Assembly (NCBI GenBank): GCA_963580285.1
Contig: OY757020.1
Location: 104,349,497 to 104,413,496 of the forward strand
DNA: 64,000 nucleotides
Source of the DNA: Lucinisca nassula
Taxonomy: Eukaryota > Mollusca > Bivalvia > Lucinida > Lucinidae
Direction: 5' to 3'
Part shown: in pieces, positions 20,303-30,694 of the stretch
Position numbering within the stretch: position 1 is the first letter of the stretch
Layout: each line of letters begins with the position of its first letter
Program-made: the position numbers and the translations under genes
The notes under the pieces: model-generated
What the model saw: only the letters and a program-made list of their open reading frames with translations
Database searches by the model: none
What the model was told of the DNA's origin: nothing

Positions 20303-20574
20303 ATCACATGAACTAGTCCGTGAAATGAAGACCCCCTATACACCACTTTATATAGAGAAAACGGGGGTTTACGGGGGTATACATTATTTTTCTTATTTTT
20401 ACTCCAAGACATAGGTTGTGGGTACTCGTTAGAACCGCCTCAATGAGGCGGTTCTAACGAGCACCCACGACCTATGTTTGCAGTATTTATATGAAAAATA
20501 TCAGGGATTTTCATTAGAAAAGTAGCCATTTTAGAGATGAGAAATATGCCATATATTGCACGGGTGTCGGTAGC
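20303..20574. repeat. HP-B element, near-complete
   Basis: ATCACATGAACTAGTCCGTG end, small hairpin, perfect core tip CCGCCTCAATGAGGCGG (about 20436-20452) with the asymmetric pair TACTCG/CGAGCAC typical of HP-B, and a GCACGGGTGT end. Confidence 0.85.
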
Positions 20575-20699
20575 ATACAGCGGATATATGCCACTTGTCA
20601 AAATCATATGTGCATAATCATATTATTATTTTATTTTCGGTGTTTCTTTTAATTTCAAGCTAAATGGCAATAAGATATTGTCTTAACATGTTTTTTGCT

Positions 20700-20980
20700 G
20701 CAACCATTTAACTGACAATAGCAATTTCATCGTAAAACTGCTATTGCAGGTTACTGTCAATAGCAATTTTAACCTAAAACCGCTATTACCAGTTAACATT
20801 GCCAGTGAACTGGCAATAGCAATTTCAACGTAAAACCGCTATTGCCAGTCAATAGCCACTTCGATATTTTATAGCAGAAATAAGACAAATAAGGTTTACC
20901 CCTGTGAACCCTAGTTTTCCTATATTCAAGTAGGGATTGAAGGGGCCAGAATTATATAGGCGTTTTCGTGATGATGTACC
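20700..20980. repeat. HP-A right half with a different triplicated palindrome
   Basis: The right half of HP-A (AGCAGAAATAAGACAAATAAGG to ATATAGGCGTTTTCGTGATG) is preceded by three units of CTGGCAATAGCAATTTCAAC followed by AAAACCGCTATTGCCAG at about 20716-20865. Each is a hairpin (ACTGGCAATAGC..GCTATTGCCAGT) unrelated to the usual core. Confidence 0.65.
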
Positions 20981-21308
20981 AAACTCACATCTTGCCGTGA
21001 CAGTCTATTTTATAGTATATCCAAAAAAGAATTCATTTTTGTTTAAATTCTGTGACAAACGGTAAATCCGAAACTTGCTGTCCCTAAAAAAATGAATACC
21101 CTCGTCTCGCTTGAAAGGCCATTGATTTTTTGTAAAAATCGATTGGAGGTTACTTCACTATAAACATAATATAAACATGAAACCGAAGTTCGAAGGTCAT
21201 ATTACAATTTGTAATAAAAATGTACATTTTAAAACCGTGTCAAGCTAAAAAGGCGTTTGCTGACATAAGCGATCATGCTCACTCAGCACAAGGCTTCCCA
21301 TAACACAT

Positions 21309-21562
21309 CCATCACGAAAATACACCTATATAATTTTGACCCCCTTGAACCCCACTTTTATATAGTAATACTTGGGTTTACAGGGGTAAACCTTGTTTTC
21401 TTAATTCTGCTCAAAATATAGGAAAATATAGATTGTGGGTACTCGTTAGAACCGCCTCGATGAGGCGGTTCTAAGGAGTACCCATAATCTATATTTTGAG
21501 CAGAAATAACACAGATATCGCAATTTTTCATCTTAAAATTTTCATTCTTTGCGGCGGTAAAG
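21309..21562. repeat. HP-A element, 3' end lost
   Basis: ATCACGAAAATACACC end, small hairpin, perfect tip CCGCCTCGATGAGGCGG, with a duplicated ATATAGGAAAATATAGATTG entry. It runs into T- and G-rich sequence and S4. Confidence 0.8.
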
Positions 21563-21602
21563 TGTACTTTTTTTTTCGTGGGGTGGGGTGGGGGGGGGGG
21601 CT

Positions 21603-21707
21603 GGGGGTTGGTTTTACGGTCCTTTCAGGATTATTTCACTTATTTCGAGCCGATCATTGATGAGAGGTGGGCGAAATCGGAGTATCCGGAGGAAAACACA
21701 TGACCTT
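21603..21707 (-). repeat. SINE S4, 3' part
   Basis: GGTTTTACGGTCCTTTCAGG.., TCGAGCCGATCATTGATGAG and GGGCGAAATCGGAGTATCCGG match the S4 copies at 39571 and 63288. It is cut by the insertion of S1. Confidence 0.7.
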
Positions 21708-21720
21708 CCATTGTGTTTTC

Positions 21721-21901
21721 AGAAGCATCCGTAGTGTTGTGGATAAGCCACTCGCCTCACAAACCAGGGGTCGTGGCAAATCAGGGGTCATGGGTTCAAT
21801 CCCAGGCTTCTCCAGACTTTTGGATGAGCTTATAAACCCAGGTCCCGTCTGTGTATGACCTTAGCTAATGGTGGGACGTAAAACCCAAACACACTCACTC
21901 A
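21721..21901 (+). repeat. SINE S1 inserted in S4
   Basis: The head is tRNA-like, with an internal duplication (AACCAGGGGTCGTGG..ATCAGGGGTCATGG); body and ACTCACTC tail follow. A 15-base target duplication TTCCATTGTGTTTTC lies at 21706-21720 and 21902-21916. Confidence 0.85.
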
Positions 21902-21916
21902 TTCCATTGTGTTTTC

Positions 21917-22192
21917 GTCTAATTTAAAAATGGGTTGTGGGTTCTCGTTAGAACCGCATCATTGAATACCAACAACTTATGTCGAGGGGCAGATATAAGA
22001 ACAATAATACATAGACATGTTATCCAAATTGTTTGACTTTTAACATAGGTTGTGGGTGCTCGTTAGTACCCACAACCTATGACTTGGAGCAGAAATAGAA
22101 AAAATAATACGTTCTCCCTGTAAACCCTATAGTCTTCTCTAAAGTTGGGTTTATAGGGATGTGCATGGCACTTGCTTGTTTTCATGATGCAT
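21917..22192. repeat. HP-B element with two cores
   Basis: A decayed core near 21932-21985 and a short perfect palindrome at about 22044-22082 (CATAGGTTGTGGGTGCTCG, TTAG, TACCCACAACCTATG). The usual small hairpin and TTTTCATGATGC end follow. Confidence 0.65.
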
Positions 22193-22193
22193 C

Positions 22194-22375
22194 TTAACTC
22201 TTATCCTGCTGTTCACGAGTGATCCCAACCTTTGCAAACAGTGTAGATCCAGAGGGATCGATACAATGTTATTAAGTTTGTAAATTTGAACGAAAACATT
22301 GTATCATGTAATCTGATTGGCTGATCGTTAGAAATCGGTGTGGCTAATTCATATATTCAGCAGGATAAGGTTTAA
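22194..22375. repeat. MITE D, copy 2
   Basis: TTAACTCTTATCCTGCTG at the left and CAGCAGGATAAGGTTTAA at the right, with a GATACAATGTT..AACATTGTATC hairpin inside. Confidence 0.75.
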
Positions 22376-22682
22376 ATGGCAATCTATATAGTGCCAAAGG
22401 GTAGCCCCTATGTGCTTTTAATGCCCGGTTACCTAAAACTTAGTGTCAGTCATATAGTGCCAAAAAGTGCCAAGTGAAGAGCAAGCTCAATCGCCGGGAG
22501 TGCGCATGCTGATCTGAGTATTCGCTGCGCGTATATACTACTACTTTTAGTCATGTTTTCTCCTGACAGGATTCAGGTTAATCCAGGTGTAGAATGATGT
22601 TTCAGCAAAAACCAAGGTATTCATTTTTATGATCAAACTGATGATATGGGCCCCGTCAAGCGATTTTGGTACTTATCGCCTA

Positions 22683-22752
22683 TGCGAGCAGCGAAGGTTC
22701 AGGCGAGCCTGCGCATCCGCGCAGTCTCGCCAGAACCTTCACTGCTCGCTCA
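22683..22752. repeat. Foldback hairpin
   Basis: GCGAGCAGCGAAGGTTCAGGCGAG and its inverse CTCGCCAGAACCTTCACTGCTCGC form an almost perfect stem with a GC-rich loop. Confidence 0.65.
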
Positions 22753-23034
22753 TACAAGCAGTGAATCAAGAGGAACTTTCAGACAGAAAGCCATATCCCT
22801 GTCCCCTCTGAATGGCTGGGCATGCGCAGTTAAAATTTGTCATGACGGAATGCTCGAAGACACAAATTCGCTTGGCGGGGCTCATATTTTTACGATCAAT
22901 AAGAAACAGTTGCATTAATACATGTAACAGTTTGCAATGAAGTCACGGCAGCGTTACTATTAACCCATAAATGCCTAGCGGCCTTTTTTTTTGAGGGGGG
23001 GGGGGGGGGAGGGAGGGGGCATCGGTAAACAGTG

Positions 23035-23090
23035 CAAACCCAGATCAGACGCCGCTGCCAGCGGCGTCTGATCTGAGTCTGCACTGTTGG
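23035..23090. repeat. GATCAGACGCCGC hairpin repeat
   Basis: AACCCAGATCAGACGCCGCTG and its inverse form a perfect stem, the same hairpin as in MITE E copies, here preceded by a G-run (about 22997-23019). Confidence 0.65.
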
Positions 23091-23304
23091 GTGAAAGTAC
23101 ATGCATTTTTGTAAAACATAATCTTAACAAGACAAACCTGGCATCCCTATAACTGAAAGTGGACTACTCCAAGCTTATTAGTTGGGAGATTTCATTGTCA
23201 TATATGGGTCCAATATATCGTTTATTTCGGGCAGAAACCCATAAAGTACTTATTTTCCCATAGACTTATGTAGTAAATATAAGGAAACGGATCACTTTCA
23301 CTTT

Positions 23305-23600
23305 TGATTGATCTGAGGTTTAACGTCCCCGACAACACAATTTAGATCATTTTGGAGACGTAGCTTCCAGTTTTGTTGGGTTTTTCACCCGACATTGAGA
23401 TGAAATGACATCTCAATCCTTGCCGCCCAAAGAAACCAATAGGATTTACATGCATGGACGGCCGACTGGCACCAATTTGCCTGGGCAGGCTTACACCTTC
23501 TAAGCGGTTTACTGGTACTCATGTGCGGTCAGGTTCAGCTATGCGTGGAAGCATCATACAGCCCAATCTACTTCTCCAAGCCCCGATATGCAGGGGTCAT
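23305..23600 (-). repeat. SINE S3
   Basis: Near-complete minus-strand copy. The 5' hairpin region is altered (CCCCGATATGCAGGGG inverse). Confidence 0.8.
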
Positions 23601-23639
23601 TACCTATCAGTTCCTCCAAATCTTTCAAAGTACAATCAC

Positions 23640-24170
23640 GTTTACACCTCTGTGAAAACTTTATATAGAGAAAAGTTTGTTTTACAGGTGTGTATATTAT
23701 TTTTTTCTTATTCCAAAGTCCCTTATTCATCAGTCACTCGTTAGAACCGCCACATTGTTAGAACCCCCTCCCTTGATTTCTGTAGGTGGTTCAAACGATT
23801 ACCGACACCTATGTTTGGAATACTTGAAGTTATGTCCCTTTGTAGGTTTTCAAATTTTTTCATTGTTGAAAATTTTCGAAACTATAGTTTCTCAGGAAGT
23901 TTGAAAGCTAGAAAGCTAAAATAAACGTGAACAATGACTGAATCTATCATTTATAGGAAAGGGGTCAAGGGTCCATGAATTTCGTTTTATTTGGAAGCAA
24001 AGTAGATAATGCTGACGGAATACCCGGGATCTTTTTCTCCAAGCCTCGATTTGGCAGGGGTTCTTATGTTTGGAGTACAAATAAGAAAAATATTAGAAAT
24101 TTTCATCATCAGACAAATAACCTTTCTGAAGATATTAATGAATGCACTATTCCTCAAGGGCGTGTTATCA
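23640..24170. repeat. HP-B remnants, two, degenerate
   Basis: About 23640-23830 keeps the small hairpin (AAACTTTATATAGAGAAAAGTTT) and a scrambled core. About 24060-24170 keeps only the right arm (AGTACAAATAAGAAAAATAT..GTGTTATCATAACG). The sequence between is unclassified. Confidence 0.5.
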
Positions 24171-24202
24171 TAACGTTAAAAGTCAGGAAGCTCCAAAATA
24201 CA

Positions 24203-24497
24203 TCACGAAAATGAGTCTGTATCATTTTGACCCCCCCCCCCCCCCCAAACTGAACCCAATCTTATATAGTAAAACTGAGGTTTGCAGGGGTAAACCTTAT
24301 TTTTCTTTGTTCTGCTCTAAAATATAGATTGTGGGTACTTGTTAGAACTGCCTCGATGAGGCGGCTCTAACGTGTAACCACAATATATATATTTAAGCTG
24401 GAATTAGAACATTATCACAATTTTTCATCTTAAACTTTTCGATTTTCGGCGGTAATATTTTTAATGTTTTTGTATAGGTGTGTTTTCGTAATGTAAC
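24203..24497. repeat. HP-A element
   Basis: ATCACGAAAATG end, C-run at 24231-24246, small hairpin, core tip CTGCCTCGATGAGGCGG, end ATAGGTGTGTTTTCGTAATG. TA flanks both ends. Confidence 0.75.
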
Positions 24498-24706
24498 CAC
24501 GCCAATGTTTGAATAGGTGAGCAATGTCATAAGAAAGTATGTTTTTTTCACAATGAATCTGTAGATCAGCGTGCGTTTCCATGCAGTCTGATCAGAGACT
24601 TAGCGTTCACTGCTTGGAGCACAAATCTTCTAGTTTCTGTATCTACAAGATCCTGGTTTTTGATAAACTATGTAGTTGAGCAGCTCGTTTTGTGCTGTAC
24701 CTACAT

Positions 24707-24993
24707 GACGAAAACACGCCTATTTAAATATATTGAAAATTTTACCATAAAAAATGAAAAATTTCAGATATAAAAAAAATTGATATTTTTCATATTTCTG
24801 CTCAAAACCTAGATTGTGGGTACCCGTTTGAACAGCCTCAACGAGGCGGGTCCTAACGAGTACTCACAACCTATGTTTTTGAGCAGAAATAAGAAGAATA
24901 ATGTATACCTCTGTAAACCCCAGTTTTAATATACTAGTATAAAGGTGGGGTTTAATGGGGTCAAAATTCTAAAGACATGTTTTCGTGATGGTA
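24707..24993. repeat. HP-A element
   Basis: ATGACGAAAACACGCC end, core GGGTACCCGTTTGAACAGCC with tip CTCAACGAG, small hairpin at about 24918-24955, end GTTTTCGTGATGG. Confidence 0.75.
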
Positions 24994-25201
24994 GAAAACC
25001 ACACAGACAGGTTTTCTCGGGTCGGTGCTCAACAGGGGCAAGGTTTTGTCAGGTCTACATAGGTTTTTATGGAGTAATAAGGAAAATAAAACATAGGTTT
25101 TTCATGGGGGACATAAGAAAAACTACCCTTCAATTATCACAAAATACACACCTTATCTGTGTTTTGTATGTTAAAATAGGCGTGTTTTCGTGACAGGGGT
25201 A

Positions 25202-25483
25202 CATCACGAAAACGCGCCTATATAATTTTGACCCCATTGAACCCCACTTTTATATAGTAAAACTTGGGTTTCCGGGGGTATACATTATTTTTCTCATTTC
25301 TGCTCTAAAATATAGATTGTGGGTACTCGATAGAACCGCCTCGATGAGGCGGTTCTAACGAGTGTCCACAATCTATATTTTGAGCAGAAATAAGAAAAAT
25401 ATCACAATTTTTCCTCTTAAAATTTCTAATTTTTGGTCAAAAAATTGGCATTGTATTTGTATAGGGGTGTTTTCGTAATAAAA
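25202..25483. repeat. HP-A element between direct repeats
   Basis: A complete element with perfect tip CCGCCTCGATGAGGCGG. It is flanked by about 58-bp direct repeats (TTATCTGTGTTTTGTATG.., GGCGTGTTTTCGTGACAGGG) at about 25145-25203 and 25485-25544, far longer than a normal target duplication. Confidence 0.8.
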
Positions 25484-25668
25484 TACGCATTTATCTGTGT
25501 TTCGTATGTTAAAATAGGCGTGTTTTCGTGACAGGGGTACGTGACCAGGTAGACACAAACCGGTCTGTGCAGCTACACAGACTAGCTCGAATCGTGAAAA
25601 CTATATTGTTATTCTTAGGGCACTCCGTGTTTTCCCACCTGATAAACAATCGTGGAATAATCTTGAAT

Positions 25669-25835
25669 CTTGAGTGAGTGAGTGTTTGAGTTTTACGTCT
25701 CACCAACAGCTAAGGTCATACGGAGACGGGACCTCGGTTTAAAGACTCACCCGAAAGTCTGGAGAAGACCGGGATCGATCCTGCGATCCCTGGTTTACAA
25801 GGCGAGTAGCGTAACCACTACACCGCGGAGGCTTC
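25669..25835 (-). repeat. SINE S1, full length
   Basis: Complete tRNA-like head (AGAAGCCTCCGCGGTGTAG on the minus strand) to ACTCACTCA tail. An 11-base target duplication TAATCTTGAAT lies at 25658-25668 and 25836-25846. Confidence 0.9.
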
Positions 25836-25945
25836 TAATCTTGAATAAAGCGAAATGAAAACAACAACAACAAGAAAATAACACCTTGTTTGCAGACTCC
25901 GGAAAGTTTGTTATGATGTCCAATACAATGAAAAAAAAAGCGAAA

Positions 25946-26058
25946 AACAGAAAAATAATATTCCTAACAAATGGGTGAAGCGCAACCATGTAGCACCATT
26001 GGTGGCGCCAATTGGTGCTACACCAATTTGTTGGGAATATTGGTTTTCTGTTGATGTT
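25946..26058. repeat. Foldback between CAACAACAA direct repeats
   Basis: CCAATTGGTGCTACACCAAT..GGAATATT pairs with AATATTCCTAACAAAT..GTAGCACCATTGG. The flanking direct repeat AAAGCGAAATGAAAACAACA occurs at about 25849-25897 and 26188-26240. Confidence 0.55.
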
Positions 26059-26229
26059 TTTTTTTTTCTTTTCAAAAGAAAAATATCACGGAATTTCATC
26101 AGAAAAGTAGCCACTTTGGGGATAAGGGAAATGCATTACATGTATGTCGTACAGGAGTGATATATCGAATAATCTTAAACGGTTCATAAAGCGAAATGAA
26201 AACAACAACAACAACAAGAAAAAAGCATC

Positions 26230-26656
26230 TTGCTTGTAGACGGCGGTCCTAACGAACACCCAAAAACCTATATTTGCAGTATGAATAAGAAAAATATCAC
26301 GGGTTTTCAGCAAAAAAGTAGCCATATTGGAGATGTGAAAAAAACATCACAAAAATACGCCTATATAATTTTGGCCCCCTTTAACCCCACTTTTATAAAG
26401 TAAAACTGGAGTTTACAGAGGTAGACCTTATTTTTCTTATTACTGCTCTAAAATATAGATTGTGGGTACTCGTTAGAACCGCCTCGATGAGACGGTTCTA
26501 ACGAGTACCACTAATCTATATTTTGAGCAGCAATAAGACAAATATCACAATTTTTTATCTGAGAATTGTCATTTTTTGGTAGTAAAATTTATTAGGAATT
26601 TGTATAGGCGTGTTTTCGTAACGATGCACTAAGTCCGCACGGGTGTGTTATCATAA
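26230..26656. repeat. HP-B right part, interrupted by HP-A
   Basis: GGTCCTAACGAACACCC, TTGCAGTATGAATAAG, GAGATGTGAAAAAA is HP-B. After the HP-A insertion it resumes with ATGCACTAAGTCCGCACGGG, TGTGTTATCATAAGG, the normal HP-B end. Confidence 0.8.
26344..26622. repeat. HP-A element nested in HP-B
   Basis: Complete from ATCACAAAAATACGCC to GGCGTGTTTTCGTAACG with small hairpin and core (tip CCGCCTCGATGAGACGG). Its clean placement inside HP-B shows that the HP-A ends behave as transposon ends. Confidence 0.85.
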
Positions 26657-26723
26657 GGAAAAGGTAAAAAACCTTCGATGGCTCAAACACAGATAACGCG
26701 TTTACAGCAGCTGGAAGACATTA

Positions 26724-27000
26724 CTTAAACACGCCTATACAAATACATTACCACCTTTATCGCCGAAAAAAATGAAAATTTTATAATGAAAATTTGTGAT
26801 ATTTTTCTTATTTCTGCTTAAAATATAGATTGTGGGCACTCGTTAGAACCGCCTCATTGAGGCGGTTCTAACGAGTACCCACAATCTATATTTTAGAGCA
26901 GTAATAAGAAAAATAAGGTATACCCCCGGAAACCCCAGTTTTACTATATATAGGTGGGGTTCAAGGGGGTCAAAATTATATAGGTGTGTTTTCGTGATGG
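26724..27000. repeat. HP-A element, near-complete
   Basis: ATTACTTAAACACGCC end, perfect tip CCGCCTCATTGAGGCGG near 26850, small hairpin, ATAGGTGTGTTTTCGTGATGG end. Confidence 0.85.
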
Positions 27001-27139
27001 AATTCAAGTCCTTTGAAACTTTTGGTCAAAAACTGCAGTTTCTTTGTTATAATTTATCTTTAAACATCCATGGATTTGACTACATATGTGAGGGAAATTG
27101 ACAGGCGAAAATGTCTATGTCTCTATTATGCGACTCCTG

Positions 27140-27411
27140 AATATAAGAAACCACGCCTGTATAATTCTGACTGCCTTGAACCCAACTTTTATGTAGTAAA
27201 ATTGGGATTACAGGGGTAGACTTTATTTTTCTTATTTCTGATCAAAGATCTAAATTATTGGTATTTGTGAGGCGGCTCTAACGAGCATCAACAATGAACT
27301 TGAAATTTGATTAAAAATAAGATAAATATCGGAAGTTTTCATCTTTTTTTTTTTCTGTCGTTTTGTTTTCGGCGGTAAAATTTATAATGTTTAGGCGTGT
27401 TTTCATAATAA
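27140..27411. repeat. HP-A element, degenerate
   Basis: Small hairpin recognisable (AACCCAACTTTTATGTAGTA..). The core is reduced to one arm (GTGAGGCGGCTCTAACGAGC). End TTAGGCGTGTTTTCATAAT. Confidence 0.6.
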
Positions 27412-27414
27412 TAG

Positions 27415-27640
27415 ATTGTTAATCGCCTCATTAGAAAACAAATGCACAGAAAAAGTCCTGTTCACTTCATCAGAAAAATACAGGCGCAAATGTTTGAAAT
27501 AGCGCATGCTTTCGTATCTCCAAAATTGATATTCTTCCTGATGCAGGTTGGTAATATTTCGATTATTTCTGCTCCAAATAAAGACTTTCAGTGCGTATAA
27601 GGTGGTGGTTCTAACGATGACCGATTGGCCGCAAGCTATG
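27415..27640. repeat. HP-B element, degenerate
   Basis: Retains ATCTCCAAAAT, CAGAAAAATA and TTTCTGCTCCAAA with only a trace of the core (GGTGGTTCTAACGATGACC). Followed by A-runs (27642-27691). Confidence 0.45.
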
Positions 27641-27759
27641 ACAAAAAAAAAAAAAAAAAACAAACAAACAAAAAAAAAAAAAAAAAAAAAAACATATGTA
27701 TGTGAGCCCAAACTTCCAAAATTGCCGTTGATCTGCGTTTCATTTGCGAATGGTCAGTG

Positions 27760-28074
27760 AAAGTTTGTTTGATTTGAGGTTTAACGTCCCCGTCAACACT
27801 GTAAAGGTCATTTTGGAGACATTGCTTCCAATTTTGTGCGACTTTTACTCGACATTGAGATGAGATGACATCACAAGCCCTGCGCCGCCCAATGAAACCA
27901 ATTGGGTTTATAAGCATAAGCATGGACGGTCCGACGCACACCGCTTTGCCTGGGCAGGCATAGATCCTCTGAGCGGTTTACCAGTACTCGTGTGCGGTCG
28001 GTTTCAGCTCTGCGTGGAAGCATCGATATTATGCAGCCCATTTACTTCTTCAAGACCCGATGGGCGGGGGCGGG
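27760..28074 (-). repeat. SINE S3, full length
   Basis: Minus-strand copy from GTTTGTTTGATTTGAGG to the GATGGGCGGGGGCG head. Confidence 0.85.
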
Positions 28075-28129
28075 TCGGCGATAGTCTCGTGGACATGAGC
28101 AGTATAAGCGCGATTGCATAAATAGCTTT

Positions 28130-28373
28130 GAGACCATTCGTCTGACATAGAGCATTCTTTCATATCTCCAAAATGGTTTATTTTTGATGAAATCTCAAAT
28201 ACACAACAATCATAGGTTGTGTATGCTCATAAGAACCGCCTCGATGCGCCGTTCTCACGAGTACCCAGAACCTATGTCTTGGAGCAGAAATAAAAACATA
28301 ATCTGCACCCCTGTAAACCCCACTTTTCTGTATTTGAAGTGGAGTACACATGGGTACTAATTACACGGACTTG
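28130..28373. repeat. HP-B element
   Basis: Core TATGCTCATAAGAACCGCC with tip CTCGATGCG, decayed at the right. Small hairpin and TACACGGACTTGTTAA end. It abuts MITE E at TTAA. Confidence 0.7.
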
Positions 28374-28593
28374 TTAACCCCGAATGGAATCTTCCTACTT
28401 ATGTACAGCAGGAGTCAATTTCAAAATTTAGGGGTGAAAGGTCGTATTTTCTTCAATATCTATTTAGAAAATGGCTTAACTCTTTGCAAACAGTGTAGGC
28501 CCTGATCAGACGCCGCGTTCTGCGGCGTCTGGTCTGGGCCTGCACTGATTGCCACGGTACTCGTTTAAGGGTTTCCAGTCTGAAATTGGTTAA
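28374..28593. repeat. MITE E, copy 1 (TTAA-flanked)
   Basis: TTAACCC at the left and GGTTAA at the right. Interior has TACAGCAGGAGTCAATTTCA, a perfect GATCAGACGCCGC..GCGGCGTCTGGTC hairpin and TTTCCAGTCTGAAATTGG. Confidence 0.75.
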
Positions 28594-28668
28594 GGCATTA
28601 ATTATGCCCAAAATAGTTAATGCGTCAAAGGTGTAAAGTAATTGATTACCATTATTTTCAAAAAAAAA

Positions 28669-28955
28669 CATAAAGAAAACACGCCTATATAATTTTGACC
28701 TCCTTGAACCTCACTTTTATATAGAAAAACTGGGGTTTACAGGGGTAAACCTTATTTTTCTTATTTCTGCTCTAAAATATAGATTGTGTGTACTCGTTAG
28801 AACCGCCTCGTTGAGGCGTTTCTAATGAGTATCCACAATCTATATTTTGAGCAGAAATAAAACAAAATATCACATATGTTCATCTTAAAATTTCCGTTTT
28901 TTTTCGGCGGTACAGTTTACAATGCATTTGTATAGGCGTATTTTTCGTAATGTAT
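28669..28955. repeat. HP-A element
   Basis: AAAGAAAACACGCC end, small hairpin, core tip CCGCCTCGTTGAGGCG, end ATAGGCGTATTTTTCGTAATG. Confidence 0.8.
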
Positions 28956-29103
28956 TAACAAATAGTTATATATCAAAGATGTTAATTTCTTGATAAGCCG
29001 TGTTATTCTTGAAAGTGTACTCAAACCCATTGCAGAAATGCACAACTTACTCATTATAAATGTAACTTTGCTCCTATGTTTACTATATATAAGATACTGT
29101 TTC

Positions 29104-29412
29104 GCCCCCGCCCAGCGGGGCTTGAAGAAATAGATGGGCTGCATGATTCTTCCAAGCAGAGCTGAAACCGACCGCACACGAATACTGGTAAACCGCTTAG
29201 ATGATCTAAGCCTGCCCAGGCAAAGCGGTGCGAGTCGGTCCGTCCATATTTACAAACCCTATTGGTTTCATTGGGCGACAGGGCCTGAGCTGTCATTCCA
29301 TCTCAATGTCGAGTACAAGTCCCACAAAATCGGAAGCAGCGTCTCCAAAATGACCTATACAGTGTTGCCGGGGACGTTAAACCTCAAGTCAAACAAAACA
29401 AACAAACAAAAA
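29104..29412 (+). repeat. SINE S3, full length
   Basis: Complete copy from CCCCCGCCCAGCGGGGCTTG to GGGGACGTTAAACCTCAAG and (CAAA)n. Confidence 0.85.
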
Positions 29413-29723
29413 GTTACTATACTGACTGACAAAAGAAACGCTACATGTGTGTAATTCATCAATACTTTTTATCCATTTAGAAATCCAAGTATATTACGAA
29501 GTTGATTATCCTGCAATTACCGAAACAAACGGAACGATCGTCGTCCGCATGGTGTTTTAACAATGACGCCGAACGTCAGCCTGGTCACATATATTTTCAG
29601 ACAAGTCAGTATCTCCTAAACCCACCTAGTAAAAAAGTAAAACTCTCCTTCTGTTCTTTACTTTTATTAAAATTCCGATAAAAAGGGTAGTAGCGTTTCG
29701 TGTGTCAGTCAGTATATAAAATG

Positions 29724-30012
29724 AGGAAATATTACCATAAATCACCCGTACGACATATAGCATTTTTCACATCTCCAAAATGGCTACTTTTCTTATGAAA
29801 ATCCTTGATACTTTTCTTAGAAATGCTCATAACATAGGTTGTGTGTGCTCGTTAGAACCGCCTCATTGAGGCGGTTATAACGAGTACCCACAACCTATGT
29901 CTTGGAGAAAAAATAAGAAAAAAAAATGAATACACCCGTAAACCCCAGTTTTCTCTATATAAAGTGGGGTTTAGGGCGGTCTTCATTTCAAGGACTTGTT
30001 CACGTGATGTTT
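29724..30012. repeat. HP-B element, near-complete
   Basis: CACCCGTACGACATATAGC start, ATCTCCAAAATGGCTAC arm, perfect tip CCGCCTCATTGAGGCGG, small hairpin, TTGTTCACGTGATG end. Confidence 0.85.
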
Positions 30013-30069
30013 TGTGAATCTAACGCACAAAACACGAATCTAATTATAACTGAAGCCCATCGTGCCTGT

Positions 30070-30330
30070 ACAGAACACCTCTGAAAACCTCACTTTTTAA
30101 ACACTGGTAAACCTTAGTTTGCCTTTTGCTCAAAAACATAAGTTGAAATTACTCCTCATTGAGGCGGTTCTTAAAATGATGTATAGCTCTGTAAATTAGA
30201 CTTTCGGATGAGTCTTTAAACCGAGGTCCCGTCTCCGTATGACCTTAGCTGTTGGTGGGACGTAAAACTCTAACACTCACTCACAGCTCTATAAACTCCA
30301 GTTTTCGCTGTATAAAATGCATAGCAATAA
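30070..30330. repeat. HP remnant carrying an S1 insertion
   Basis: Decayed arms (CTCACTTTTTAAACACTGG; CTCCTCATTGAGGCGGTTC) are interrupted by S1; AGCTCTRTAAA occurs on both sides as the likely target duplication. Confidence 0.55.
30195..30286 (+). repeat. SINE S1, 5'-truncated
   Basis: Only the body after the tRNA-like head remains (AGACTTTCGGATGAGTC to ACTCACTCAC). Confidence 0.8.
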
Positions 30331-30351
30331 TTAAGGCTGGTGTTTTGTAAT

Positions 30352-30510
30352 ACCTGAAGGATAGTTTTTTTTTTTTTTTTTATCATATAAACCTATGTTG
30401 TAGGTATTTATTAGAACCGCCCCGTCGAGGCGGTTCTCATCCATACCCACAACATAGGTTTTTATGGAGATTTGATAAAAACTATCATTCATTTATCATA
30501 AAATATGAAG
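30352..30510. repeat. HP-H element
   Basis: AGGATAGTTTTT..TATCATATAAACC and GGTTTTTATGGAGATTTGAT..AACTATC arms surround the core (GTAGGTATTTATTAGAACCG, tip CCCCGTCGAGGCGG). Same arms as 15157-15325. Confidence 0.7.
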
Positions 30511-30694
30511 CCTGCCCGGGCAAAGTGGTGCGAGTAGGACCGTCCATGCTTATAAACCCTATTTGTTTCATTAGGCGACAGGGCTTGAGATCTCGTTTCA
30601 TCTCAATGACGGGTAAAAATCCCATACAACTGGAAGTAAGGTCTCTAAAATGACATGTACAGTGTTGACGGGGACGCTAAACTCAAATCTAAAA
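30511..30694 (+). repeat. SINE S3, 5'-truncated
   Basis: Starts at GCCTGCCCGGGCAAAGTGG, the domain shared with S2, and continues to GGGGACGCTAAACTC. Confidence 0.8.
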
